Below, piece by piece: positions 18,064 to 26,471 of a stretch of DNA of 64,000 nucleotides (position 1 is its first letter; the number at the start of each line of letters is the position of its first letter). This stretch comes from Periweissella fabalis (GTDB lineage: Bacteria; Bacillota; Bacilli; Lactobacillales; Lactobacillaceae). The notes under the pieces are model-generated. The model was not told the origin of the DNA and did no database searches. It was given only the letters and a program-made list of their open reading frames with translations. The stretch is taken from assembly GCF_012396505.1 (NCBI RefSeq), contig NZ_JAAXPN010000002.1, positions 147,066 to 211,065 of the forward strand, given 5' to 3'. The position numbers and the translations under genes were made by a program.

Positions 18064-19002
18064 ATGCTTAAATCCGTTTATTTCAATCACGATGCGGGTG
18101 TGGATGATTTAGTGTCACTTTTGATGTTATTAGAGTCGCCAGAAATTAAATTAATTGGTGTTGGGGATGTACCAGCCGATTCTTACCTTGAACCGGGGAT
18201 AGCAGCGAGTCAAAAAATAATTAATAGATTCGGTAATGACAAACAAATTACAGTTGCCGCCTCATCAGCTAAGACTAATGACCCTTTTCCAAAAGAATGG
18301 AGAATGGACTCTTTTACAGTTGATGCGTTACCAATTTTAAATGAATTTGGGATTGGTGAGGTCCAAATAGCACCCAAAGCAGCACATTTGGACTTAGTTG
18401 ATAAGTTATTACTAGCTGAGGAACCTGTAACATTGCTATTTACGGGTCCGTTAAGTGACTTAGCAGCAGCATTAGATGTAAATCCCGCTATTGAAGCTAA
18501 AATTGCCCGGCTATATTGGATGGGCGGGACGTTTGGTGTTGGAAATATCGCTGAGCCAGAACAAGACAATACAGCTGAATGGAATGCCTTTTGGGATCCT
18601 CAAGCAGTTAAGCGTGTATGGGATACAAATATAGAAATTGATATGGTTGCACTTGAAAGTACCCATCAGGTTCCATTGACTAATGCTGATCGTTTACGTT
18701 GGGCTAAACAACGGCAATATATAGGGCTTGATTTTATTGGACAAGGATATGCAATTGTTCCGACTTTGACACACTTTGAAACTAATTCAACATATTTCTT
18801 GTGGGATGTCCTTACAACTGCACACATGTTAAATCCAACACTAACTAAAACTAAAGTTGTTAACTGCGATGTTATTACGACTGGCCAAAGTCGTGGTCGA
18901 ACATTTATGACTCCAACGGGTCGACCAGTTAATTTTGTATATGATGTTGATCATGATGCTTTTTTTGCATTTCTAGAAAGTGTGATTAAAAGAGCTAAAT
19001 AA
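18064..19002 (+). CDS. Nucleoside hydrolase (inosine/uridine-preferring family)
   Basis: Cleaves the N-glycosidic bond of ribonucleosides to base and ribose. 312 residues. The Ca2+-binding N-terminal motif is FNHDAGVDD in place of DxDPGxDD, so the first Asp is Asn while the general-base Asp and the DD pair remain. WNAFWDPQAVKRVW matches the family's second motif, and the C-terminal half has the DVLTTAHML segment that supplies the last metal ligand. The NHD variant is common in Lactobacillales homologues. It would feed free adenine to the Ade enzyme at 7.2 kb. Confidence 0.88.
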   Translation: MLKSVYFNHDAGVDDLVSLLMLLESPEIKLIGVGDVPADSYLEPGIAASQKIINRFGNDKQITVAASSAKTNDPFPKEWRMDSFTVDALPILNEFGIGEVQIAPKAAHLDLVDKLLLAEEPVTLLFTGPLSDLAAALDVNPAIEAKIARLYWMGGTFGVGNIAEPEQDNTAEWNAFWDPQAVKRVWDTNIEIDMVALESTHQVPLTNADRLRWAKQRQYIGLDFIGQGYAIVPTLTHFETNSTYFLWDVLTTAHMLNPTLTKTKVVNCDVITTGQSRGRTFMTPTGRPVNFVYDVDHDAFFAFLESVIKRAK

Positions 19003-19003
19003 T

Positions 19004-19033
19004 AAAAAAACATGCATACATGCATGTTTTTTT
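19004..19033 (+). terminator. Intrinsic terminator of the nucleoside hydrolase
   Basis: Stem AAAAAACATGCA / TGCATGTTTTTT with a TACA loop, ending in seven T. Confidence 0.9.
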
Positions 19034-19147
19034 ATATTCCTTTAATTTAATCACCGTACCCTTAAAACAATATATATAAAGACAGTTTTTTATTAATAGA
19101 TACGGTAAAATATGAATAGTAATCACAGAATTGGAGTAGGAGATAAA

Positions 19148-19837
19148 ATGAAGCAAGCAATCAAAATATTACTAATTGAGGATGAACATGATTTATCAAA
19201 TGATATTAAGGCAATGTTAGGTGATTTTGCTGATATTGACCAAGCCTTTGATGGTGAAGAAGGTGAATATCAAGCACTTGAAGTACCGTATGATTTAATT
19301 ATTTGTGATTTAATGTTGCCACTTCAAAATGGGTTAGATGTAATCAAACAAATTCGCTCACGTGAACTTTCAACGCCCGTGTTGATTTTGACAGCTAAAG
19401 ATAGTTTAGATGATAAAATTACAGGCTTTAATATTGGTGCTGATGATTATTTAACTAAACCATTTCATCGTGAAGAATTAATTGTGCGTGTACAGGCGCT
19501 ATTAAGACGTGCAGGAGTGTACTCAGATGATCATCAGTTACGAACAGGACGCGTAGAGATGAACCTTGAAAATCGAAGCGTGACGGTTGCTAACGAAAAT
19601 TTGAAGCTAGTCGGAAAAGAATTTGATATTTTAGCTTACCTTATTCAAAATAAGAATATAATAGTTACCCGTGAACAAATATTTGACCGTATTTGGGGGA
19701 TTGATTCGGATACCACAATGAACGTAGTAAATATTTATATTAATAATTTGCGGCGTAAATTAGAGTCAGTTGGTGAAGAACATTTGATTAAAACATTACG
19801 CAATATCGGATTTATTCTTGAGGAAAATGATGAGTGA
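19148..19837 (+). CDS. Two-component response regulator, OmpR/PhoB family
   Basis: 229 residues: receiver domain (acidic pair near LLIEDEHD, phosphoacceptor Asp54 in LIICDLMLP, LTAKD and the K of LTKPFHREEL) and a C-terminal winged helix (VGKEFDILAYLIQNK ... NVVNIYINNLRRKLE). Start 19148 has a GGAG ribosome binding site; the ATG at 19112 is poorly supported. A -10-like TAAAAT sits just upstream. The stop overlaps the kinase start (ATGAGTGA), so the pair is co-translated. Target genes are not evident. Confidence 0.92.
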   Translation: MKQAIKILLIEDEHDLSNDIKAMLGDFADIDQAFDGEEGEYQALEVPYDLIICDLMLPLQNGLDVIKQIRSRELSTPVLILTAKDSLDDKITGFNIGADDYLTKPFHREELIVRVQALLRRAGVYSDDHQLRTGRVEMNLENRSVTVANENLKLVGKEFDILAYLIQNKNIIVTREQIFDRIWGIDSDTTMNVVNIYINNLRRKLESVGEEHLIKTLRNIGFILEENDE

Positions 19838-21071
19838 ACTAGTTAATAATAAGCAACGTTTAAGAATGTTTATCAGTGAAGCAGTAATATTTTCAATGAT
19901 TTTTGCCGTGCTAGGGATGATTGTTTTATTAACCTTTCGACAAATGTTATATCGAACGGCTGATAATGATTTAAGGAGTGCTGCGTATAATCTACGGACT
20001 GAACATATACTACCAAATCCGGCCAATTTTAAAACATTATCCTTACTTTTTAACGATCAAGGTAATATTGTGAACTTCAATGCATTAGGTGATCGTAGTA
20101 CGCCATTAGCCAAAATTCGGATGGATAAAGATGGTGTTAATGAAATTCATAATATTCGGCTCAATGGGTCTGTGTATTTTCGTTCAGTTTTAGTTAAGTT
20201 ACCTAGTCCAGTAACCGATGGACTTCAGACAGCTACTTATGCGCTACTGATGGAAAATATTACGAGCGAGCGCCAGAGTGTTTCAAGCTTTGCTAAGGTT
20301 TTATTTATCGCCTTTTTAGCTTTTACAACTCTAACAATTTTTGCTAGTTGGAAATTATCACAACGTTACATGCGACCGGTATTAAAAGCTTGGCAACAGC
20401 AACAAGACTTTGTTAATAGTGCTGCTCATGAATTAAAAACCCCATTAACAATTATTCAAAATAAATTAGAGCTTCTATTAACCAAGCCCAATGCACAAAT
20501 TAAAGATCAATATGATGGGGTAATCATGGCTTTATCGGAAATTAGACGATTAAATTCATTATCTGCTGATATGCTAACTTTAGCAAAAGCACATTCAAAT
20601 ATGGCCGTGATTAATCGTGAGCCAGTTGAATTATCGGAGTTTATTAATCAAGTAATTGAGCCCTATAGTGAAATTGCTGAACTAGATAGCAAGCAATTTA
20701 CAACTAATTTGATGGCCACTGGAATAGTATTAATTGATCGGCAACGTATTCACCAATTATTAGTAATTTTGCTAGATAATGCATTAAAATATACTGAGTC
20801 TGGTCAAGCAATTAGCCTAGATACTATGATTAAAAATAAGCAGTTAATTATTATGGTTAACGATACTGGTCGAGGAATTTCTGACCAAGCTAAAAAACAC
20901 GTCTTTGATCGTTTCTATCGTGAAGATAAATCAGGATCACGAGCAACTGGTGGGACTGGCTTAGGATTAACAATTGCACAATGGATTGTTGATATCCATA
21001 AAGGTAAAATCACAGTAGAAGATTTCAAACCACAAGGAACAACGTTTAAAGTGGTACTGCCAATAAAGTAG
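19830..21071 (+). CDS. Sensor histidine kinase
   Basis: 413 residues: membrane helix near residues 15-38, an extracytoplasmic segment of about 110 residues, a second helix about 150-172, then DHp with AAHELKTPLT (His200), and the HATPase domain with N box LLDNALKYTES, G1 NDTGRGIS and G2 GGTGLGLTIA. I see no clear HAMP domain. ATG 19830 fits the GAGG ribosome binding site better than the adjacent ATG at 19827. Partner of the overlapping response regulator; signal unknown. Confidence 0.9.
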   Translation: MSELVNNKQRLRMFISEAVIFSMIFAVLGMIVLLTFRQMLYRTADNDLRSAAYNLRTEHILPNPANFKTLSLLFNDQGNIVNFNALGDRSTPLAKIRMDKDGVNEIHNIRLNGSVYFRSVLVKLPSPVTDGLQTATYALLMENITSERQSVSSFAKVLFIAFLAFTTLTIFASWKLSQRYMRPVLKAWQQQQDFVNSAAHELKTPLTIIQNKLELLLTKPNAQIKDQYDGVIMALSEIRRLNSLSADMLTLAKAHSNMAVINREPVELSEFINQVIEPYSEIAELDSKQFTTNLMATGIVLIDRQRIHQLLVILLDNALKYTESGQAISLDTMIKNKQLIIMVNDTGRGISDQAKKHVFDRFYREDKSGSRATGGTGLGLTIAQWIVDIHKGKITVEDFKPQGTTFKVVLPIK

Positions 21072-21131
21072 ACTTCCTAAAAATTTTTTATATTGGCAGT
21101 CCAATTTTATTACAATGAAAGGATGTATTTA

Positions 21132-21662
21132 ATGAATAAAACTGAAACTAAACCATATTTAGAATTGCATGATCATGTAATTCAACAATTGGCACTCCAT
21201 GATATTACACCTAGTGAAATTGGTGAAATTGTATATGATTTGCAAAAAGATTATATTTTACAGTTAACACCAGTAATTGCAACTGAGGCAGTTGAACATG
21301 TATTAGCAAAGCGGGAAGTTCAAAATGCAATTTTAACGGGCTTGGCGTTAGATACGCTAGCCAATGACAAGTTATTACCAGAGCCATTACAAACGATTGT
21401 TGAAAACGATGAAGGTTTGTATGGGATTGATGAACAAATCGCAATGGGAATTACGTCGGTTTATGGATCAATTGGGATTACTAATTATGGCTATCTTGAT
21501 AAGGTTAAACCTAAATTAATTGGGCGACTTAACCAACATAAAGGTGGCCGAGTCAATACGTTTGCTGATGATTTAGTTGGTGCAATTGCGGCAGCTGCAG
21601 CAGCACGAATTGCCCATGCACATCCACAGGAAGTGCATGATAATTTTGGGATAAAAGAATAA
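21132..21662 (+). CDS. Phosphatidylglycerophosphatase A family protein (YutG-like)
   Basis: 176 residues of the PgpA/YutG family, which dephosphorylates phosphatidylglycerol phosphate. The family's conserved EGLYGIDEQIAMGITSVYGSI-like segment and the C-terminal TFADDLVGAIAAAAAARIAH are visible. Firmicute members lack the membrane helices of E. coli PgpA, and this one is also soluble-looking, so the exact substrate is not certain. Start 21132 is preceded by AAAGGATG; the in-frame 21093 is in the untranslated gap. A ~115-base structured repeat begins at its stop codon. Confidence 0.8.
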   Translation: MNKTETKPYLELHDHVIQQLALHDITPSEIGEIVYDLQKDYILQLTPVIATEAVEHVLAKREVQNAILTGLALDTLANDKLLPEPLQTIVENDEGLYGIDEQIAMGITSVYGSIGITNYGYLDKVKPKLIGRLNQHKGGRVNTFADDLVGAIAAAAAARIAHAHPQEVHDNFGIKE

Positions 21663-21790
21663 GAGTGCAGAGTGCAGAGTGCGACACCCCCTCGGGAAAA
21701 TGCGAGCACTACTGACACATAGCGTATGATGCGGGTTATGCATCTAATGCTATGTGGTGGTAGGTGCAGTATTTTGAGGGGGTGTCGCAC
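21662..21790 (+). repeat. Structured intergenic element, copy 1
   Basis: Starts at the pgpA stop with three tandem AGAGTGC units (21662-21682). Outer stem GTGCGACACCCCCTC (21679-21693) pairs perfectly with 21776-21790; AAAAT/ATTTT and GCAC/GTGC follow inside; CACATAGC (21716-21723) pairs GCTATGTG (21749-21756); apical hairpin GATGC-GGGTTAT-GCATC (21728-21744). The whole forms one long branched rod. A second copy with different stems but the same apical loop pattern is at 50677-50790. Confidence 0.75.
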
Positions 21791-21939
21791 GTTTTGGTTA
21801 CAATTATAAAGGTTACTTGATTATAAATATCAGCTATATGTTTATTTTGATTTAAAATATTCGCATTTAAATTGGCCTAAATTGTAAAATGAACGTAGGC
21901 AGTAAAAATTAATAATTATTAACAAATAATTTTAATTTC

Positions 21940-22081
21940 TTGCTATCTGTCGTAAACAAAAGTATACTTGATAAGTTATATGTTGTAAGTTGAAGCAAGC
22001 TCAGCTGCTGTGCGCTTTAAGCGGAACGGATTTTTCGTAGCCAGTTAGTAATGCAAGCTTCATGTATATGGAGGAAATATT
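21940..22081 (+). promoter_or_regulatory. cshA promoter and long 5' leader
   Basis: Promoter TTGCTA (21940-21945), 17-base spacer, TATACT (21963-21968), giving a leader of about 105 bases before the TTG start. The leader can close with TGAAGC (about 21992-21997) against GCTTCA shortly before the ribosome binding site, with an inner CGCTTTAAGCG hairpin. Long structured leaders are common on cold-shock DEAD-box genes. The remainder of the gap, 21791-21939, shows nothing I can name. Confidence 0.6.
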
Positions 22082-23683
22082 TTGAAATTTTCAGAACTTG
22101 GTCTTACACAAGACCTGTTAACAGCCATCGAAAAACATGGCTATGTTGAAGCAACCCCAATCCAAGAACAAACAATTCCGTTGACTTTACAAGGAATCGA
22201 TGTGATTGGACAAGCCCAAACTGGTACTGGTAAAACAGCTGCCTTTGGGTTACCAATCTTAGAAAACATCGATCCACAAGGTGGTTTGCAAGCCTTAATC
22301 ATTTCACCAACTCGTGAATTGGCTATTCAAACACAAGAAGAATTGTACCAACTTGGTCGCGATAAGCGGGTTAAAGTACAAGTAGTTTACGGTGGTTCTG
22401 ACATCCGTAAACAAATCAATGGTTTGAAAAACCACCCCAACATCTTAGTTGGTACTCCTGGTCGTTTACTTGACCACTTGAACCGTAAGACAGTTAAGCT
22501 TGACTCAATTAAGAACTTGGTTCTTGATGAAGCCGATGAAATGCTTGACATGGGATTCTTAGATGATATTGAATCAATCTTGAAAGCTGTACCTGCAGAA
22601 CGTCAAACAATGTTGTTCTCAGCTACAATGCCACCTGCTATCAAACGCATCGGTGTGCAATTTATGCAAGATCCTAAGCACATTAAAATTGAAGCAAAAG
22701 AATTAACTACTGACTTAGTTGATCAATACTACGTTAAGACAAAAGAATTTGAAAAGTTTGATGTGATGACACGTTTATTCGACGTTCAAAACCCTAACTT
22801 AACAATCATCTTCGGTCGTACTAAGCGTCGTGTTGACGAATTGGCTAAGGGTCTTGAAGCGCGCGGTTACCGTGCAGCTGGAATCCACGGTGACTTATCA
22901 CAACAAATGCGGATGAAGGTTCTTCGTCAATTCAAGGGTGGCGAACTTGACATCCTTGTAGCAACTGATGTGGCTGCTCGTGGTTTGGATATCAAGGATG
23001 TTACTCACGTTTACAACTACGATATTCCTCAAGATCCAGAAAGCTATGTTCACCGTATTGGCCGTACTGGTCGTGCGGGTGCTCACGGAACTTCATTGAC
23101 TTTCGTATCACCAAGTGAAATTGATTACTTACGTGATATTGAAAAGTTAACTAAGAAGCGGATGCTACCATTGAAGCCACCTACTAAGGAAGAAGCTTTA
23201 GCTGGTCGTATCGCAACTGCACTTGGTGAAGTTGAAAATATCATTGGTCGTACTAAGACTGAAGGTATTGAAGAACAAATCGCTAACTTGGTTAACCAAT
23301 ACGATTCTGAAACATTGGCCGCTGCTTTATTGACTGCAGCAGCCCGTCCAGATTCAGAAGCTGTCCCAGTTAAGATTACTCCAGAACGTCCATTGCCTCG
23401 TAAGAAGGGGAATGGCGGCGGTGGTTACCGTGGTGGTAACCGTCGTGGTGGCGGAGACCGTCGCGGTGGAGATCGTCGCGAAGGTGGCTACCGTGGTCGC
23501 CGTGAAGGTGGTCGCGATGGCGAACGTCGTGGTGGAGATCGTCGTGAAGGTGGACGTGGTGACCGTCGTGAAGGCGGCTACCGTGGTGGTCGCGATGGCG
23601 AAAAACGTGGTGGATTCCGTGGTAACGGTAACGGATCACACGGTCGTCGTCCATTCACTATTCACGAAAATAACAACGACTAA
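22082..23683 (+). CDS. cshA: DEAD-box ATP-dependent RNA helicase
   Basis: 533 residues. The helicase core holds AQTGTGKT (motif I), PTRELA (Ia), TPGR (Ib), DEAD (II), SAT (III) and HRIGRTGR (VI). Residues about 440-525 form an Arg/Gly-rich tail with repeated RRGG, DRREGG and YRGG units that binds RNA nonspecifically. CshA unwinds RNA in ribosome assembly and mRNA decay. The start is TTG, preceded by GGAGG, and gives the family N-terminus MKFSELGL; no better ATG exists. Codons are biased for high expression. Confidence 0.93.
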   Translation: MKFSELGLTQDLLTAIEKHGYVEATPIQEQTIPLTLQGIDVIGQAQTGTGKTAAFGLPILENIDPQGGLQALIISPTRELAIQTQEELYQLGRDKRVKVQVVYGGSDIRKQINGLKNHPNILVGTPGRLLDHLNRKTVKLDSIKNLVLDEADEMLDMGFLDDIESILKAVPAERQTMLFSATMPPAIKRIGVQFMQDPKHIKIEAKELTTDLVDQYYVKTKEFEKFDVMTRLFDVQNPNLTIIFGRTKRRVDELAKGLEARGYRAAGIHGDLSQQMRMKVLRQFKGGELDILVATDVAARGLDIKDVTHVYNYDIPQDPESYVHRIGRTGRAGAHGTSLTFVSPSEIDYLRDIEKLTKKRMLPLKPPTKEEALAGRIATALGEVENIIGRTKTEGIEEQIANLVNQYDSETLAAALLTAAARPDSEAVPVKITPERPLPRKKGNGGGGYRGGNRRGGGDRRGGDRREGGYRGRREGGRDGERRGGDRREGGRGDRREGGYRGGRDGEKRGGFRGNGNGSHGRRPFTIHENNND

Positions 23684-23725
23684 TTAAATTTATCTGCGTT
23701 AATTGATAATGAATATTTAAAAGAT

Positions 23726-23800
23726 GTTGTGATATAACTATTTTTTAGTAGTAATTTGTAACTGCAAAGGGTCTCAAAACCTACTATATTCAAAAAAATA
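23726..23800 (+). repeat. Terminator-associated dispersed repeat, copy B
   Basis: GTTGTGATATAACTATTTTT, then TAGTAGTAATTTGTAACTGC, AAAGGGTCTCAAAACC and TACTATATTCAAA, ending a few bases before the terminator at 23806. It contains a TGn-extended -10-like TGATATAAC. Matches copies A, C, D and E. Confidence 0.6.
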
Positions 23801-23805
23801 TATAT

Positions 23806-23842
23806 AAATCCCAGGGAAAATTCATTTTTCCTGGGATTTTTT
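23806..23842 (+). terminator. Terminator after cshA
   Basis: Stem AAATCCCAGGGAAAA / TTTTTCCTGGGATTT, loop about five bases, followed by T6. Confidence 0.88.
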
Positions 23843-23945
23843 GCTAGGATATTCTCAATATTATCTGCTTTTTGACGTACGTTCTTTTTAGAAAAGATAT
23901 TGAATGATAAAATTTAGGTTAATATTATGTTATAGTTTTGATGTT

Positions 23946-23954
23946 TGGTATAAT
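23946..23954 (+). promoter_or_regulatory. Extended -10 promoter of acpS-alr-mazF
   Basis: TGGTATAAT, a perfect -10 (TATAAT 23949-23954) with TGn extension, 45 bases before the acpS start. The gap between the terminator and this box is AT-rich without a visible gene. Confidence 0.65.
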
Positions 23955-23998
23955 AAACTGATATTAAAAAATAAAGATATAATGATGTTGGAGTAACC

Positions 23999-24355
23999 AT
24001 GATTTATGGATTGGGAATTGATTTAGCAGATATTGATCGTGTATGGGATTTAGCAGTTCGTAAACCAGAATTTATTGCTAAGTTTTTAACTCCTCGTGAA
24101 CAAAGTGAACTGACCAAATTCAAAGGTATACATGCGGCTGAATTTGTTGCAGGACGCTGGTCGGCCAAAGAAGCTTATAGTAAAGCTTATGGTACTGGTA
24201 TTGGGCATGAATTGAGTTTTTTAGACCTTGAATTGATTAATAATGCTGCTGGACGACCAGAATTTACAAAGCATCCGTTTGCAGGACGCGTACATGTGTC
24301 GATTACACATACAAATAAATTAGTAATGACAGAAGTTATTTTAGAACAAGTGTAG
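23999..24355 (+). CDS. acpS: Holo-[acyl-carrier-protein] synthase
   Basis: Transfers the 4'-phosphopantetheine arm of CoA to ACP for fatty acid synthesis. At 118 residues it has the AcpS-type opening GLGIDLADIDRV, the Mg2+-binding FVAGRWSAKEAYSKAYGTGIG with the WxxKEA signature, and a C-terminal VSITHT. First gene of acpS-alr-mazF, the same order as in Bacillus subtilis and many lactic acid bacteria. Spacing to alr is 25 bases. Confidence 0.95.
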   Translation: MIYGLGIDLADIDRVWDLAVRKPEFIAKFLTPREQSELTKFKGIHAAEFVAGRWSAKEAYSKAYGTGIGHELSFLDLELINNAAGRPEFTKHPFAGRVHVSITHTNKLVMTEVILEQV

Positions 24356-24380
24356 TAATAAATAGAGGTGAAATAAAGAC

Positions 24381-25502
24381 ATGGCAATTGGGATTCATCG
24401 GCCAACCAAAATTACATTAGATAGAGATGCATTAGTTCACAACATCAATGTTGCGAAAGCACCATTTGCAGATGATATTAATATTTTTGCAGTTGTTAAA
24501 GCTAATGCATATGGTCATGGAATACGTGAAATTACACAAATGGCTAAACAAGCTGGAGTAACTGGGTTTGCAGTAGCAATTTTAGACGAAGCACTTGAAG
24601 TACGTGAACTTGGTTATGAAAAAGAACCAGTTTTAGTGTTAGGTATTACATCAATTGAATATATTGTAGATGCTGCGATTAATGGCATCTCATTAACCGT
24701 TGGTTACTTGGAATGGCTTAAAGCAGCCCAACCAATCCTAGATAGTGAAGAAATTCCACCGTTAAGAGTACATATTGCAGTTGATACTGGGATGGGACGA
24801 ATAGGTGTCCAAACACCAGCCGATTTAAAGGATATGGTTAAATTCTTACGTGAGCACACGCGTGAGTTTAATTTTGAAGGAATGTTTACGCATTTTGCAA
24901 CAGCAGATGCACCAACTACGGATTATTTTGAGACCCAAGTGGCTAATTGGGACGCAGCTATTGCAGCTGTTAATCCTTTACCAAAATATGTCCACGCAGC
25001 TAATTCAGCAGCAACTATTTGGCATCCTAATGCAATACAAACTAATGTTTTACGTTTAGGTGCTGGAATGTATGGGTTTAATCCATCAGGTACAGATTTA
25101 GATGCACCAATGTTAAAACCCGTGTTATCATTAACTACAGAAGTGGTATTTGTTAAGCAATTGGCTAAGGGGAAGTCAGTTAGCTACGGTGCTACATATC
25201 ATACTAGCGAAAATGAATGGATTGCTACCCTGCCGATTGGTTATGCTGATGGTTTTTTACGCCGAATGCAAGGTTATCACGTGTTAGTAGACGGTCAACC
25301 AGCTGAGATTATTGGGCGAGTTACAATGGATCAGATGATGATTCGGCTACCTAAAAAATATCCTGTTGGTACTAAGGTAACAATCGTTGGTCAAAGTGGG
25401 GATCAACAATTATCACTCGTAGAATTAGCAACATATGCTAATACTATTCCCTATGAAATCGTAACGAATCTTTCAACAAGAATTAAGCGTGAGGTAAAAT
25501 AG
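24381..25502 (+). CDS. alr: Alanine racemase
   Basis: PLP enzyme interconverting L- and D-alanine for peptidoglycan and teichoic acid D-alanylation. 373 residues, with [11 protein letters not shown] carrying the PLP Lys40, a TIM-barrel followed by a beta domain with VSYGATYHT (catalytic Tyr), [12 protein letters not shown] and the C-terminal [19 protein letters not shown] ribosome binding site. One base separates its stop from the mazF start. Confidence 0.95.
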   Translation: MAIGIHRPTKITLDRDALVHNINVAKAPFADDINIFAVVKANAYGHGIREITQMAKQAGVTGFAVAILDEALEVRELGYEKEPVLVLGITSIEYIVDAAINGISLTVGYLEWLKAAQPILDSEEIPPLRVHIAVDTGMGRIGVQTPADLKDMVKFLREHTREFNFEGMFTHFATADAPTTDYFETQVANWDAAIAAVNPLPKYVHAANSAATIWHPNAIQTNVLRLGAGMYGFNPSGTDLDAPMLKPVLSLTTEVVFVKQLAKGKSVSYGATYHTSENEWIATLPIGYADGFLRRMQGYHVLVDGQPAEIIGRVTMDQMMIRLPKKYPVGTKVTIVGQSGDQQLSLVELATYANTIPYEIVTNLSTRIKREVK

Positions 25503-25503
25503 G

Positions 25504-25929
25504 ATGGCAAAGACTGAAATCAAACGCGGCGATATTTATTATGCTGACCTTTCACCAGTAACTGGTTCTGAGCAAGGCGGAACACGTCCGGTTGTGATTG
25601 TGCAAAATAACATGGGAAATTATTATTCACCAACGGTAATTGTAGCAGCTATTACAGCTAAAGCATCAAAATCTAAATTACCAACGCACATTCTATTACC
25701 GACAGAAGAAGGAATCGCTAAAGATTCAGTCATTTTGCTAGAACAGTTGCGAACAATTGATAAAAGCCGCCTTAAGGATCGAGTTTCACATTTAGATACT
25801 GAAGTGATGACTAAAGTTGATGTTGGTTTGGCAATTAGTTTAGGCTTAGTACCAGACAGTCGCACATATGAGGAAGTCAATCAATCTAACGAACATTTAG
25901 AAATGGTTGACACACCAGATAATAAATAA
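25504..25929 (+). CDS. mazF: MazF/PemK-family endoribonuclease toxin (NdoA-like)
   Basis: 141 residues: [28 protein letters not shown] is the MazF signature, followed by [16 protein letters not shown] and the core strand [17 protein letters not shown]. In B. subtilis NdoA cuts mRNA at UACAU and is silenced by an antitoxin encoded between alr and ndoA. Here only one base separates alr and mazF, and I see no antitoxin reading frame on either strand nearby. It has an extra acidic C-terminal ~20 residues after the usual end. Cleavage specificity cannot be read from sequence. Confidence 0.9.
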   Translation: MAKTEIKRGDIYYADLSPVTGSEQGGTRPVVIVQNNMGNYYSPTVIVAAITAKASKSKLPTHILLPTEEGIAKDSVILLEQLRTIDKSRLKDRVSHLDTEVMTKVDVGLAISLGLVPDSRTYEEVNQSNEHLEMVDTPDNK

Positions 25930-25934
25930 ATCAC

Positions 25935-25979
25935 TAAACTCCATAGTTATTAGATGCCTAGTCTAACGATTATGGAGTT
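25935..25979 (+). terminator. Hairpin after mazF
   Basis: Stem AAACTCCATA / TATGGAGTTT with inner TTAGA/TCTAA pairing. The T-tract is short (GTTTGTTG), so it may be a weak terminator. Confidence 0.5.
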
Positions 25980-26017
25980 TGTTGTATAAATTATGACCAT
26001 GATTCGTAGGAGTAATT

Positions 26018-26467
26018 ATGAATTTTTATGATGTAACATATTTAGAACACCAAGCAGCTGTAAATAATTATTTGCAAACGGTGTTAATGGGGATTGGTAT
26101 TTTAAGTTTTGTGATTTTATCTAGCCTATATGCGTTTAAACGTTTAAAACGTAAATACCGTGATTTGAGTATTATTATCTTTTTATTTTTACTTTTCATG
26201 TTTGGCTTACAATACACTGATTACACGATGTTAAAAAATAAGGATACACAATCAACGCAAATGATTAACTTTATTAAAGTTATTGCCGCAGAACGTCACC
26301 TTAAGGAAAAAGATGTCTACGTTAATTCAACGCAATTGACCGATGGGACGATTGTTAAATTAAAATCAAAGTACTATCAAATTAAGTTAAATGCGGACCA
26401 ATCATCGTATGTCTTAATTCGCACTCACTTATTAACTAATATTAATATCATGACGGAGGAGAAATAA
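26018..26467 (+). CDS. DUF3290-family membrane protein
   Basis: 149 residues with two membrane helices (about residues 22-43 and 52-70) and a C-terminal extracytoplasmic or cytoplasmic beta-rich domain. It matches the Lactobacillales DUF3290 family, whose members sit directly before a DUF421 (YetF-like) gene; here the next gene starts 4 bases after its stop. The function is unknown; the fixed pairing suggests one complex. Confidence 0.75.
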   Translation: MNFYDVTYLEHQAAVNNYLQTVLMGIGILSFVILSSLYAFKRLKRKYRDLSIIIFLFLLFMFGLQYTDYTMLKNKDTQSTQMINFIKVIAAERHLKEKDVYVNSTQLTDGTIVKLKSKYYQIKLNADQSSYVLIRTHLLTNINIMTEEK

Positions 26468-26471
26468 GGGC

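Noticed and set aside
23376..23687. Long open frames of both strands over the RGG tail of cshA (Val-rich and His/Asp-rich)
   Set aside because: Shadows of the Arg/Gly repeats of the helicase; low complexity and no own ribosome binding site.
25504..25929. Antitoxin on the opposite strand of mazF
   Set aside because: The 85-codon minus frame at 25623-25880 has no ribosome binding site and the composition of a shadow frame.
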